Shown piece by piece: positions 1-9,440 of a stretch of DNA of 64,000 nt (positions within the stretch are counted from its first letter, which is position 1; the number at the start of each line of letters is the position of its first letter). The position numbers and the translations under genes were made by a program. The notes beneath the pieces were generated by a model, which saw only the letters and a program-made list of their open reading frames with translations, was not told where the DNA came from and ran no database searches. The stretch is from Moorena producens 3L (GTDB lineage Bacteria > Cyanobacteriota > Cyanobacteriia > Cyanobacteriales > Coleofasciculaceae): NCBI RefSeq assembly GCF_000211815.1, contig NZ_GL890815.1:1-64000 (forward strand), written 5' to 3'.

Positions 1-911
1 GTTGTCATCCGAACACCGATATATGGATGGACAACTTTTTGCCCTTGGGCTAGTTTGTTGGAAATCTCTTTGACTTTGTTGATGGGAATAGCAAAACCAA
101 TTCCCATGGCATTAGCCCGAATAGCAGTGTTGATGCCAATAACTTCCCCTGTAGCATTCAACAACGGACCACCAGAGTTTCCAGGATTAATAGCAGCATC
201 GGTTTGTATAAAGTCCAGTCGCTTGTCGGGAATACCTGCCTGAGCGCTGGAGCGTCCTATGGTGCTGACAATTCCCAAAGTCACTGTATTATCTAGCCCT
301 AGGGGGTTACCAACAGCAATAGCCCAATCTCCAACCTGAACTTGACTCGAATCCCCTAGAGAGACAATCGGTAAGGAAGTACCGTTAATTTTGACAACAG
401 CTAAGTCAGTGAATTCATCAACACCCTTGACTTGACCATTAAACTTGCGCCCATCCTTGAGGGTAACGGTTACTTTATCTGCACCTTCCACAACATGGGC
501 ATTAGTCAGTAGGATGCCACTGTTGTCAATGATAAAGCCAGAGCCTTGACCTTGTAAACGTCTTTCTTGGGGAATTTGGGCTGAAAAGTCATCACCGAAA
601 AAGCGCCGGAAGAAGGGGTCATCAAACAAGGGATCGACGCGCCTGGAAACTGTGCGCTCGGTGTCAATACGCACCACTGCTGCTCCAACCCGATTCACCG
701 CTGCTGTTACAAAACTGCTATTACTAGCTTGCTGTGGACTTAGCAGTTGTTGGGCGATCAGTGGCGGAGTTACTGAGTCTGTGCTGGGTACAGGAGCAGC
801 CTTGGAGGGAGATACACGATAAACGCCAACTGTCAATAAGACTCCAAGTAAAATAGCCAAGAGATAGTTACTAATTGAGCGAAGCCAAATCGAAAATTTA
901 GTTGATGACAT
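1..911 (-). CDS. HtrA/Deg-family serine protease, 3' end outside window
   Basis: Secreted or membrane-anchored trypsin-like protease of the cyanobacterial HhoA/HhoB/HtrA group, acting in periplasmic protein quality control. The minus-strand reading frame opens at the ATG at 909-911 and runs off the left edge, so only about 303 residues are seen. An N-terminal hydrophobic segment (ISNYLLAILLGVLLTVG) is followed by a linker and the protease fold. The triad is visible: His in TNAHVVEGA, Asp in TDLAVVKI, Ser in NPGNSGGPLL. The PDZ domain expected downstream is not in the window. Which of the three cyanobacterial paralogues it is cannot be decided from this part. Confidence 0.93.
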   Translation of the reverse strand, partial: MSSTKFSIWLRSISNYLLAILLGVLLTVGVYRVSPSKAAPVPSTDSVTPPLIAQQLLSPQQASNSSFVTAAVNRVGAAVVRIDTERTVSRRVDPLFDDPFFRRFFGDDFSAQIPQERRLQGQGSGFIIDNSGILLTNAHVVEGADKVTVTLKDGRKFNGQVKGVDEFTDLAVVKINGTSLPIVSLGDSSQVQVGDWAIAVGNPLGLDNTVTLGIVSTIGRSSAQAGIPDKRLDFIQTDAAINPGNSGGPLLNATGEVIGINTAIRANAMGIGFAIPINKVKEISNKLAQGQKVVHPYIGVRMT

Positions 912-1360
912 AGTATTATCGTATTCTTCTGGTTAATTTTGGGGAATACTATTGCTAAGCCAATCCCACGACCTAAAACCCATGGGATTTACTTGGCTTT
1001 GGCTAGTGGTTAGTAGTCAGTTGTTGCTGACCCTTAGTGTTAACCCCTAACTCAAGTTTACCTTCCCTGATATTCCTCCCACCCAGAGCCAGGAGTGGGT
1101 TTCGAGGCAGATTTGTAGGATTGTGGATTAGTTGCTACAAGCATCTAATCGCTATTTTGAGAGTTATTACTATGACGTTAGTAGTACCTGGGCGAGTTCC
1201 AGACGGTGCGACCCTAGGAGGCGCGCACCGAGAGTGAGAGAGGTTGACCTCAAGGGGTGATCAGCCCTTGAGACCCGAAGAAGTTAAGCTTAATAATTAT
1301 CAATAATGATATACCCAGGAAGTTGGTTAACCTTGGACTAATAAAACTAATAAAACCGCT
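912..1360. other. Intergenic region between htrA and the csoR/inrS-like gene
   Basis: No convincing gene; a 66-codon open frame at 1037-1237 has no ribosome site and looks non-coding. The only notable structure is a G/C-rich dyad at 1249-1272, listed separately. Promoters for both diverging genes should lie here, but I could not place them confidently. Confidence 0.6.
1249..1272. promoter_or_regulatory. Dyad upstream of the metal-sensor gene, possible operator
   Basis: Perfect 8-bp inverted repeat (CTCAAGGG and CCCTTGAG, 8-nt spacer) about 90 bp before the start of the CsoR/InrS-like gene. CsoR-family repressors often autoregulate through G-tract dyads, so a self-operator is possible. There is no T-run, so a terminator is unlikely. 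Function is inferred from position only. Confidence 0.3.
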
Positions 1361-1705
1361 ATGATCTCGAAAGATAGAGAATATGCCCTGACTCAAGAAC
1401 TGAATCACAACCATAGTGAACATACCCATGGTCACGTCCATGATGAAGAATCTCTGAGGCGAATTATCAATCGCCTGTCTCGAATCGAGGGGCATATTCG
1501 AGGGATTAAGACTATGGTGCAAGAAAGTCGCCCCTGTCCTGATGTTTTGGTACAGATTGCTGCAGTTAGAGGAGCTTTGGATAAAGTAGCACGAATTATC
1601 CTGGATGAACATTTAAGCGAGTGTATCGGTCGTGCCGCTGAGCAGGGCAACATTGAGGTAGAAATTGAGGAGTTGAAAGCGGCTTTAGATCAATTTTTAC
1701 GTTAG
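1361..1705 (+). CDS. CsoR/RcnR/InrS-family metal-sensing repressor
   Basis: A 114-aa DUF156 all-helical repressor that releases DNA on binding Cu(I), Ni(II) or Co(II). The metal-site signature Cys59, His84, Cys88 has the 25- and 4-residue spacing of the family (C-H-C). A His-rich N-terminal tail (HNHSEHTHGHVHD) precedes the fold, as in the cyanobacterial nickel sensor InrS, which makes nickel the first guess over copper. The gene overlaps the end of the opposing gene by 4 bp. No metal exporter lies next to it in this window, so its target may be distant. Family assignment is strong; metal identity is inference. Confidence 0.9.
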   Translation: MISKDREYALTQELNHNHSEHTHGHVHDEESLRRIINRLSRIEGHIRGIKTMVQESRPCPDVLVQIAAVRGALDKVARIILDEHLSECIGRAAEQGNIEVEIEELKAALDQFLR

Positions 1706-2097
1706 CCCTCAGAGGCTCTATGCTGCTCTACAAACTGACGTAGCCTCAGCAAACTTAAGGTTTGACCCCAATTTAATGGTAACAAAGACACCCCTTCTAG
1801 GCGAGATTGTACCCAACCATCTCCCCAATACCATTCATGATAACCATCAATTCCCTGGCTCAAGAGCAGTCTTAAACAGTTGGGCTGAACAAGCTCAACT
1901 TTGTGTTGTACTGCTACTGGCCCGATGGAAGAAGTAAAGGTCAATCCTAAATCTAGCTGTTCGGGTAACTCGGAAGATAAATTCTCCGGCCACAACCACT
2001 GGTGCAGTTGCGCGGTATAGAGCAGACTATCCCGGATAACATTTTGTGGTGCTTCGACTTCAATCCTCAGATGACTTTTTTGAAAGATTCCTAGCAT
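1702..2097 (-). CDS. Conserved hypothetical, SRPBCC-like
   Basis: A 131-aa soluble protein with no signal peptide. Alternating short beta strands with aromatic residues, such as DGYHEWYWGDGWVQSR, and a C-terminal helix (QTLSLLRLRQFVEQH) suggest a helix-grip (SRPBCC/START-like) fold, but I recognise no specific family. It is convergent with the metal sensor, overlapping it by 4 bp tail to tail. The start ATG at 2095-2097 gives MLGIFQKSH. Function unknown. Confidence 0.7.
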   Translation of the reverse strand: MLGIFQKSHLRIEVEAPQNVIRDSLLYTAQLHQWLWPENLSSELPEQLDLGLTFTSSIGPVAVQHKVELVQPNCLRLLLSQGIDGYHEWYWGDGWVQSRLEGVSLLPLNWGQTLSLLRLRQFVEQHRASEG

Positions 2098-2279
2098 TTT
2101 GGTTAGATCGTCCTTACTCGTAGGAAATATTTGTAATTATTGTGAATGAACCAATGGGATAAATCCCGTCTGTTGTTTTAATGCCTCGGCTAAAAGGAGA
2201 GGGCAAGCAAGGGACTCGATACTTTCTCAATACTTTGTAAAATAAACATTAATTATATTAAGAAGTGTAAGAGTTTTCT

Positions 2280-3164
2280 ATGGCTGACCAGTTAATTCGC
2301 GCCACAGCAGCTTCAGGGGGTATTCGCGCAGTTGGTGTGATTACTACACGCCTGACGGAAGAAGCTAGACAACGTCACCAACTCTCTTATGTGGCAACGG
2401 CTGCCCTAGGTCGTACCATGTCTGCAGGTCTTCTGCTGGCTTCTAGTATGAAGCGAGCAGAGTCGAGGGTCAATATTCGTATCAACGGCAATGGTCCACT
2501 GGGTGGAATTATGGTGGATGCAGGATTAGATGGTAAAGTTCGAGGTTATGTAGACAACCCAGAGGTGGAACTGCCACCAAATAAGAAGGGCAAATTAGAT
2601 GTGGGTGGTGCTGTTGGTAGGGATGGTTTCCTATACGTGGTTAGGGATGTGGGTTATGGCTATCCCTATTCGAGTACAGTAGAGTTGGTTTCTGGTGAAA
2701 TAGGTGATGACATCGCTCACTATCTGCTAAATTCGGAACAAACCCCATCAGCGCTGGTGGTTGGTGTATTCGTAGGTGCTCAAGGGGTCACTGCGGCTGG
2801 GGGTATTTTAATCCAAGTTATGCCTAAGGCAGCAACGGATGAGGCATTAGTTCAAACTTTGGAATCTCGCATTACCAAACTATCAGGTTTTACACCACTG
2901 CTCCAAGCTAACCAGACCTTACCAGAGATTTTTGAACAGTTGCTGGGGGATATGGAGCTAGAGATTTTTCCAGAAACCCAGATGCTGCATTTTAACTGTG
3001 GTTGCTCCTTTGACCGGATGTTGGGGGCTCTGAAAATGCTGGGAAAAGAGGAACTTCAGGATATGATAGAAAAAGACGGTGGCGCTGAGGCAACTTGTCA
3101 TTTTTGCTCAGAGGTCTATCATGCCAATCCCGATCAACTATCTCAATTGATAAAAGAATTGTAA
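2280..3164 (+). CDS. hslO: Hsp33 redox-regulated chaperonin
   Basis: A 294-aa holdase chaperone activated by oxidative stress. The C-terminal zinc switch is complete: FNCGCSF (C-x-C) and CHFCSEVY (C-x2-C). When oxidised, these four cysteines release zinc, form disulfides and expose substrate-binding surface. N-terminal residues 1-180 form the conserved alpha/beta core with the MSAG and GGIMVDA motifs. Length is normal for the family. It is cytosolic and monocistronic here. Confidence 0.97.
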   Translation: MADQLIRATAASGGIRAVGVITTRLTEEARQRHQLSYVATAALGRTMSAGLLLASSMKRAESRVNIRINGNGPLGGIMVDAGLDGKVRGYVDNPEVELPPNKKGKLDVGGAVGRDGFLYVVRDVGYGYPYSSTVELVSGEIGDDIAHYLLNSEQTPSALVVGVFVGAQGVTAAGGILIQVMPKAATDEALVQTLESRITKLSGFTPLLQANQTLPEIFEQLLGDMELEIFPETQMLHFNCGCSFDRMLGALKMLGKEELQDMIEKDGGAEATCHFCSEVYHANPDQLSQLIKEL

Positions 3165-3388
3165 ACTCAGTAGCTACTGGACTTCCTACTGTAACTGGAA
3201 GATTAGAATCCTGACTTGTAAAGGATTGCAAGAAATATGGATCAGCATATAAACTCAACCAGAATTATAAGAACACTACTATAAGATAGGGTGTAGACTC
3301 TATATGTGTAAGGTGGGTAAAATCTCAACAACTGAGGTTGCTGTAAACAACCTGCTGTCTTCCGGTGTAGGGAGTGTGGAAGTGAATT

Positions 3389-5692
3389 ATGACCAGAAAT
3401 AGAGAATTTCCAGACCGTTGGCCAACCTCAAATGGTTCAAGTTCAGGTAAGTTTAATGGCTGGCAACCTAACCAGAGCCAGCCGGTTACTCAACCGAACG
3501 TAAACTATCCTGACCGAGGAAACCCATCGACACAGCCCCCCCAGCAATCAGAAAAATTTGGGGTTGGTCAACCAGTAGCTAACTCTCGATTAAACACAGC
3601 ACAAACTACCGGTAGACAAGCTCCCTCAGGAAAAACGACTGGAGTAAAAAACCTCTTGCCTCGCAGTTGGCAGTTTTGGTCAGCTTTAGTTGTGTTGCTT
3701 TTCGGTAGTGCTGGATTTGCTTCAGCAATGATGTTGTTAAGGTTGCCAGCTGTACCAAACTGCCGTGCTGTGTTTTGGCCAACGGCTTCAGCATCGATGC
3801 GCCTATCTTGTGCTCAGGTGGCAGCAAATCAGCAAACTGTCCCCCAGTTGCTAAAAGCGATCGCATTAGTGGATGCCCTGCCCGAAGATCACCCGTTACG
3901 CCCACAAGTTAACCAACATATCGAAGAGTGGTCACAGGTAATCCTAGAGATTGGGGAAGCTAAGTTTCAAGCTGGTCAGCTCAGTGAAGCTCTTAAGATT
4001 GCTAAACGTATTCCTTCAAAATCCGTAGCTGGCGCGATAGTAGAAAAGCGGGTAAAACGTTGGCAGAAAATCTGGTCGAGGGCAGAGGGAGTTTATGAGC
4101 AAGCGGAAAAACAGTTGAGGTTATCAAACTGGAACTTAGCATTTCGCGAAGCAGTACGATTGACCTATGTGGACAATGACTACTGGGCTACGGCTAAGTA
4201 TAACCAGCTAACGGATAAGATTAAGATGGGACGGGAAGACTCGGCTAAGCTGGATAAGGCTTATGAGCTGAGTAGAAGTGGCAATATAGAGAAGATCCTG
4301 GCAGCTATTGAAAAAGCTAAGGAAATCACAGAGCAAAGTTATGCTTACAAAGAAGCTCAGGATTTAATTAAAGACTCTGGCAACAAGCTGGTGGAGATTG
4401 CTCAGAACAAGCTAGAGCAAGGTAAGTGGTCCGAAGTTCTTGACATTGCCTATAAACTTCCCGAAACGATTAAAGTACCTGAACTCAAATCGGATTTAAT
4501 TGACCTAGCTCATGCCCTATCTCGTGCTGAGTCTGGTACAACCTGGGATTTAGAAGAAGCGATCGCATCTGCCCAAAAGCTGGGATCAGAACGTCCCCTA
4601 TATAAGAAAGGGCAGCAATTAATTAGCCGTTGGCAACGAGAAGTAGAAGATGTGGCGCGACTTGAGCGAGCCAGAACCTATGCTACCTCGGGTTTACCTA
4701 GTGACTTAAGACTGGCAGTAGCTGAAGTGGAACAGATCCCTCGTGGTAATCCCCGCTATGAGGAAGCACGGGGCGAAATTCGAGATTGGACTCGTCAAAT
4801 TCAGCTGATCGAAGACAGGCCATTCCTGGAACGGGCAGCACAACTGGCTAGTTATGGCAGCATTGATTCTTTGCAAGCTGCTGTTCAAGAAGCCCGTAAA
4901 ATTTCCCGAGGTCGTAGTCTTTACCAGGAAGCTCAAAGTAAAATTAATCAGTGGTCTAGAAGTATCCAGCAGCAAGAAGACCAACCTTATTTAGACCAAG
5001 CACGCACTCTGGCAATCCGGGGTGATCTATATGCAGCCGTGGCAACTGCCCAACAAATTAAGGCAGGTCGGGCTCTGTACAATGAAGCCCAAAGCAAAGT
5101 CAGAAGCTGGAAGTTAGAACTAGAGGGTCAGCAGCGTTTACGGGAAGCTTACCAAATTGCTGAGGCTGGAACTCCACAAGCCCTAAGAAAAGCGATTCGA
5201 GTAGCTAGGCAAGTGCCAACCTCAACCAAATCCCGTAGCGAGGCGAGAACAGTAGTCAATCGCTGGAGTTACAAAATCCTATCCATAGCCAGAAGTCGTT
5301 CTGCCTATAACCTGTCTGAATCCATTGCGATCGCAAACATAGTTCCGTCTGGTACTCGCCCTTACCAGGAAGCCCAACGGCAAATTCAATCATGGCGCAA
5401 GATTTTAGCCCCACCTCCCCCACCTCCTGTGCCCGTAAGACGACCAAGACCGGTTCCGCCTCCATCTCCCCCACAAGTGGTGATCCCGAAACCAGCTCCC
5501 TCCCCACCATCAGTGGTAAAACCATCATCAGTGGTCAAACCGCCATCACCGGTTCGCTCCTTCCCAATTGTGGTTCCACCACCGGAAGTGACCTCACCAT
5601 CGGGTATCGTCAAACCACCGACTCAGTTAGAGCCGCCCAGGTTTAATCCCCCCGCTGGTAGGAAGATTGAGTTGATTGATGCTGACTCTTAA
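3389..5692 (+). CDS. Large membrane-anchored helical-repeat protein with proline-rich tail
   Basis: A 767-aa protein of unknown function. Residues 1-90 are a polar Gln/Asn/Pro-rich head. A single membrane span lies at about 95-117 (SWQFWSALVVLLFGSAGFAS). It is followed by about 550 residues of helical repeats with the recurring pattern A..I..G..LY.EAQ..I..W (for example GRSLYQEAQSKINQW and GRALYNEAQSKVRSW), resembling tetratricopeptide-like solenoids. The last 100 residues are Pro/Val-rich with a run of seven prolines. Such proteins occur in filamentous cyanobacteria. A scaffold or envelope role is plausible, but nothing in the sequence shows a catalytic site. Confidence 0.85.
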   Translation: MTRNREFPDRWPTSNGSSSGKFNGWQPNQSQPVTQPNVNYPDRGNPSTQPPQQSEKFGVGQPVANSRLNTAQTTGRQAPSGKTTGVKNLLPRSWQFWSALVVLLFGSAGFASAMMLLRLPAVPNCRAVFWPTASASMRLSCAQVAANQQTVPQLLKAIALVDALPEDHPLRPQVNQHIEEWSQVILEIGEAKFQAGQLSEALKIAKRIPSKSVAGAIVEKRVKRWQKIWSRAEGVYEQAEKQLRLSNWNLAFREAVRLTYVDNDYWATAKYNQLTDKIKMGREDSAKLDKAYELSRSGNIEKILAAIEKAKEITEQSYAYKEAQDLIKDSGNKLVEIAQNKLEQGKWSEVLDIAYKLPETIKVPELKSDLIDLAHALSRAESGTTWDLEEAIASAQKLGSERPLYKKGQQLISRWQREVEDVARLERARTYATSGLPSDLRLAVAEVEQIPRGNPRYEEARGEIRDWTRQIQLIEDRPFLERAAQLASYGSIDSLQAAVQEARKISRGRSLYQEAQSKINQWSRSIQQQEDQPYLDQARTLAIRGDLYAAVATAQQIKAGRALYNEAQSKVRSWKLELEGQQRLREAYQIAEAGTPQALRKAIRVARQVPTSTKSRSEARTVVNRWSYKILSIARSRSAYNLSESIAIANIVPSGTRPYQEAQRQIQSWRKILAPPPPPPVPVRRPRPVPPPSPPQVVIPKPAPSPPSVVKPSSVVKPPSPVRSFPIVVPPPEVTSPSGIVKPPTQLEPPRFNPPAGRKIELIDADS

Positions 5693-5989
5693 GAGTTTCC
5701 GAGGGTAGTACAACCGGCTAGGAGCAAACCTGTGGAAATTGAACAAAAATGAGCGACGCATTCCCCCACCACGAGAACGCAGGTGGGGGTCAAGGAGCGG
5801 CAAATTGTGATATAATTGAATTATCTTGAGTGGTACGGCAAAGGGCAGAACGAGATTCTGAGCAAACTGGAGGCACGACCTCTCACGATAGGGAAATTAA
5901 ACCTGTTTTTCCTCGCTCTGTCGGTTTATAAACGTCAGACTCTAGGTGAAAGTTTCTAAGCATAAGCCCCACAGCGGAAGCGATGCAGA

Positions 5990-6033
5990 GGTGCGACCCG
6001 TGGCGAATTTAATTCGCCTACGGAAAGCGCACC
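5990..6033. repeat. 44-nt palindromic dispersed repeat
   Basis: Imperfect palindrome with outer arms GGTGCG/CGCACC and inner arms GGCGAATT/AATTCGCC. Related copies lie at 24171-24212 and, in reverse orientation, at 24317-24363. It is a REP-like extragenic palindrome embedded in a larger structured region. Confidence 0.7.
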
Positions 6034-6250
6034 ATTACGGTCTTGGGGAGGCAGCGCGGTCTTGGGGGTTCCCCCCATGAGCGACTGCCGTGGTTTCCCC
6101 CACTCGCTATTGCATCAAGACAACGACTTGGGGGAATAGTCCAGCAAAAGTCCTGGCAACAGGCGCGAGAATGCCGCCTGTCGCGAGGGATAAAACCTTG
6201 TAATTAAGACGGATACCCACACCATGAAAACTCAGGTGGGGGAAGCATTC

Positions 6251-6295
6251 AGAATTAAAAATTCTTAATATTAAATGGAGTGAATTCCATTTAAT
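6251..6295. promoter_or_regulatory. Two adjacent hairpins directly upstream of the channel gene
   Basis: AGAATT/AATTCT at 6251-6265, then a perfect 10-bp stem ATTAAATGGA/TCCATTTAAT at 6270-6295 with a 6-nt loop, 15 bp before the TTG start. They could be a leader structure or a transposon end. They are AU-rich and lack a T-run. Confidence 0.4.
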
Positions 6296-6310
6296 ATAGA
6301 AGACTTTAAC

Positions 6311-7738
6311 TTGTCATCAACCATCAAGTCCCGTCTTGACCAGTTCATTCATGCTCCCCAAACTGAATTCACCCTCATTCTGCTAATTCTACTTTCGGTA
6401 GTTCTAGTGGTTGTTGAAGCAAGTCTAGAGGGTGCAGGTTTCATATATGGACTGGTCTATGTAAGCGAAGAGCTACTGACGGGCATATTTATCGTAGAAC
6501 TAACAATCCGCTACCTAGTGGCAAGAAACAAACGTCGGTTCTTGCGTCACTACTGGCTGGATATTGTTGCTGTGCTGCCTTTGTTCCGGGCATTCCGCTT
6601 ATTGCGAGTTTTACGGATGTTAAGGCTGCTCAGAGTCGGAATTTTGGTAAACCGTAACCTCAACCGTATCTCTTCCTCACTCGCTGCCAGTATTAGTGCT
6701 CAGATTGGAGTTTTTCTGATTATCGGCTTAATTACATTAGTCGGTGCTTTAGGGATTTATCTGCTGGAGGGAGGACAGAATGAGTCATTTGCTTCCCTAA
6801 GAGACTCTTTATGGTGGAGTTTTTTTACCCTAATATCAGGAGAACCCATTGGTGGTGAACCCCAGACTGATGCTGGGCGTCTGATTACCCTCATGGTAGT
6901 CATTGGCGGGTTAACTATGTTTGCCGTCTTCACCGGTGTAGTTTCAGCAGTAATGGTGCAACGACTTAGAACAGTTATGGAGGTGAAATACTTGGAACTG
7001 GATGAACTGCGCAATCACATTGTTATCTGCGGCTGGAACCGAGGTGGTCACCTACTCATTGAGGAACTCCAGGCAGACTCTGAGCTCAAGCACTATCCAA
7101 TGGTGGTTGTGGCAGAGTTTACCGACACACCAGAGTGGGAACTCAAAGGAGTTAACCGTTCCCAAATATATTTCTATATTGGTGATTACACTACTATTGA
7201 TGTCCTCGAAAGTGTGGGGATCTATCATGCCTCACGGGCAATCCTCCTTGCTGATTCTACCCGTCCTCGAAGTGACCAAGACCGGGATGCACGGACAGTC
7301 CTAGCTGCCTTGACCATTGAAAAACTCCAACCCGGAATCTACACTTGTGCTCAACTCCTTGACCGGAAAAACAATGTCCAACTGCGAGTAGCGGGAGTTG
7401 AAGATGTTATTGTTGTTGATGAATTAGCCAGTCACTTAATTGCTACCTCAGCTCGGAACCTAGGGGCTGTAGATGTGCTGGCAGAGTTGCTAACTGTGCA
7501 AGTGGGAAACCAATTCTACAAAATTGTTTTACCACAGAGGTGGGTTGACATTTCCTTCTGGGAAGCTGCTCGGCGGTTGAAAGAGGAGTTTGATACAACG
7601 TTGATCGCAATAGAGCGCCATAGCAATGGAAATCGGGAAACCCTAATTAATCCCCCTAAAGATCAAACACTACTGTCTGGCGATCACTTAGTGATTATTG
7701 CTCGTAGTTTGCCGAAAATTGGGGTTCCAGTCCGGTGA
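6311..7738 (+). CDS. Six-TM ion channel with RCK/TrkA-N domain and atypical pore
   Basis: A 475-aa cation channel. The N-terminal half has voltage-sensor-like helices, including an Arg-rich S4-type segment (FRAFRLLRVLRMLRLLRVG). A pore region follows in which the usual TVGYG filter is replaced by TLISGEPIGGEP. The C-terminal half is an RCK-type nucleotide- or ion-sensing domain starting HIVICGWNRGGHLLIEEL, with a TrkA-C-like end. The start is a TTG at 6311; no ATG fits better. Ion selectivity cannot be inferred from the altered filter. Compare the canonical RCK channel at 38562. Confidence 0.85.
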   Translation: MSSTIKSRLDQFIHAPQTEFTLILLILLSVVLVVVEASLEGAGFIYGLVYVSEELLTGIFIVELTIRYLVARNKRRFLRHYWLDIVAVLPLFRAFRLLRVLRMLRLLRVGILVNRNLNRISSSLAASISAQIGVFLIIGLITLVGALGIYLLEGGQNESFASLRDSLWWSFFTLISGEPIGGEPQTDAGRLITLMVVIGGLTMFAVFTGVVSAVMVQRLRTVMEVKYLELDELRNHIVICGWNRGGHLLIEELQADSELKHYPMVVVAEFTDTPEWELKGVNRSQIYFYIGDYTTIDVLESVGIYHASRAILLADSTRPRSDQDRDARTVLAALTIEKLQPGIYTCAQLLDRKNNVQLRVAGVEDVIVVDELASHLIATSARNLGAVDVLAELLTVQVGNQFYKIVLPQRWVDISFWEAARRLKEEFDTTLIAIERHSNGNRETLINPPKDQTLLSGDHLVIIARSLPKIGVPVR

Positions 7739-8118
7739 AGTCTCAACTTGTCGGCAGGTTTTTATGGTGCGATCGCAAGTTCATATCCCCCTTCAGTTTA
7801 CCATGATTCCGACGTTTTAAACCCACATTCCGCTTGTCTTTATCTAGATACCCTATCTGGGCAGTTACAATTTTTTAAAACTTACTTCCCTGGCACTTCA
7901 AAATTAAACCTCCTCTCCGTAATTGGTACAGGGCTATTTCATTCTAGATGGTAAGATAAGATGCTTTGGCACAACAGGGAGCATGTCACAAATGCCGAAC
8001 ATTTGTACTAAATCTTATGCCCCCTCATGGGTTTAAGCTTGCTGTGATGGTACATAGTTCATTTGTTCTGCAACGCAAGACCTGCTCCCGGCACAAGGGC
8101 ACAAGAGAATCAACATCA
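7739..8118. other. Intergenic, no gene seen
   Basis: AT-rich spacer with one HIP1 octamer near 7770. Short open frames here lack ribosome sites and resemblance to known proteins. Confidence 0.6.
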
Positions 8119-8370
8119 ATGGGTCAAATTGCTATTTTAGAAGCCTTTTCTGATTTACCAGATGCTCGATTAGGGCAGCGGATGTTGACACGAGCGTGGC
8201 TATATGTCTGGCTATCTTTACCCTAGCAGTAGCTGCAGGGAATAAAAGATTTTTAGCGATCGCTGATTGGATTGAAACAATCGTGAGGAGTTGAGCCAAT
8301 TGTTTCAAGTCAACCGACTGCCATCATACAGCACAATCCGCCGAGTGTTACTGAACATGGTAACTAATGA
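8119..8370 (+). pseudogene. ISAs1-family transposase, N-terminal remnant
   Basis: Broken start of an ISAs1 (H-repeat-associated) transposase. The pieces ILEAFSDLPDARLGQR, then LAIFTLAVAAGNKRFLAI and LPSYSTIRRVLLNM lie in different frames, so at least two frameshifts have occurred. The DDE catalytic part is absent; other transposase debris follows at once. Confidence 0.7.
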
Positions 8371-8388
8371 TTATTCAGCTTCGCTCGC

Positions 8389-9180
8389 TTGCTTTTTCGA
8401 GTACACTCCGGAAGCGGGAGAGTCAAGCTAGAAAAGAAGCTGACCTCAAGCAGCAAGAACAAGAAAATCCAACAGCATCAGCAGTCGGCTCAAAAGCTAC
8501 TGTTGCAGTTAGGGCAACAGGACTTCGCCTGTGCTGCTGATGCCTTCAGGGCAGGGGAAAAGTTGAATCAACAGTTGCGTTATCATGCGCTTGTCTCAGC
8601 TCGAAGTCGTGCCACATCCTTACTACCACAAACCGGGACGACCGCGAATAGGACAACCTCCAGACGGCTATCACTATCGTCTCCAAGGGACTTTGAAAGT
8701 TAAACAAGAGGTGGTTGCCCTGGCTCGAAGAAGGGCGGGACGGTTCGTTCAAGCCACCAATGTCTTGGAGTCGAAACAACTTAGCCCAGAGGAGATCCTC
8801 TGTGAGTACAAAGGGCAACAATGCACTGAGAGGGGTTTCCGTTTTCTCAAAGACCCGATGTTCGTATGCCTACAGTGTCTTTCTCAAAACTCCTAAACGG
8901 GTAGCCGCCAACGCACATGGTGATGGGTCTGTGTTTGTTGGTTTATACTCTGGCTCACAGAGCCTTACGCCAAGCTCTCAGCAGAACCAAACAAACCATT
9001 GACAATCAATTAGGTAAGCCGACGGCTACCCCAACAATGCGTTGGGTGTTTCAGTGTTTTCAGTCGATTCACATAGGTCTTGTTGATGGAGTTCAACAGA
9101 TTATCAACTTAACCCAAGAGCATCAAGGGATTCTACAGTTTCTCGGTGCTCCCTGCCAAAAATATTATTTGTTGATCTGA
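8389..9180 (+). pseudogene. IS1634-family transposase remnant
   Basis: Three overlapping fragments in alternating frames give the C-terminal half of an IS1634-type DDE transposase: QQDFACAADAF (frame of 8389), GRPRIGQPPDGYHYRLQG through EEILCEYKGQQCTERGF (frame of 8585), and MVMGLCLLVYTLAHRALR through the end (frame of 8917). The conserved E in QQCTERGFRFLKDP is the family's third catalytic residue. Two frameshifts and loss of the 5' half make it non-functional. It abuts the ISAs1 fragment, so one element probably inserted into or beside the other. Confidence 0.75.
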
Positions 9181-9301
9181 CCCACCTGCGGAATGTGGGG
9201 TACATTAGTCCTATTGATTGCGATATTTTAGCTGGCTTTGAGCAAAAGAAACAGAAGTCGTTGCGTTCCCGTAGCGTCGGCAAAGCCGCATCGCAATTAA
9301 C

Positions 9302-9436
9302 AGCTGATTCGTAACGTAAATCTCAAAAAGTCTGAAAGCCTTGGTATGATTGTCTTTTGGTTATTAAATAGTTCAGTTTTGCTATTGTAGCGCAAGCCTT
9401 ATCCTACAAGGTTTAGTGCGAATTTACGAATCAGCT
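9302..9436. repeat. 135-bp element with perfect 13-bp inverted ends
   Basis: Ends AGCTGATTCGTAA (9302-9314) and TTACGAATCAGCT (9424-9436) are perfect inverted repeats around an AT-rich centre with no coding capacity. This is consistent with a MITE or the paired ends of a deleted insertion sequence. It lies between IS debris and the folE promoter region. Confidence 0.55.
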
Positions 9437-9440
9437 AGTC

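Larger units (their letters stand above)
5693..6310. other. Structured intergenic region, possible transposon-associated RNA remnant
   Basis: No protein gene. The region is rich in hairpins: CCCCCACC/GGTGGGGG at 5763-5789, a 44-nt palindromic repeat at 5990-6033, CAGGCG/CGCCTG near 6155-6178, and a second pyrimidine/G-tract pair near 6216-6241 that echoes the first. It looks like a folded RNA or the end of an insertion sequence that has lost its protein. A HEARO/IscB-type omega RNA is one candidate, but I cannot confirm a match by eye. Confidence 0.45.

Noticed and set aside
1037..1237. 66-codon ORF upstream of the metal sensor
   Set aside because: No ribosome site, unusual composition, overlaps the dyad region; judged non-coding.
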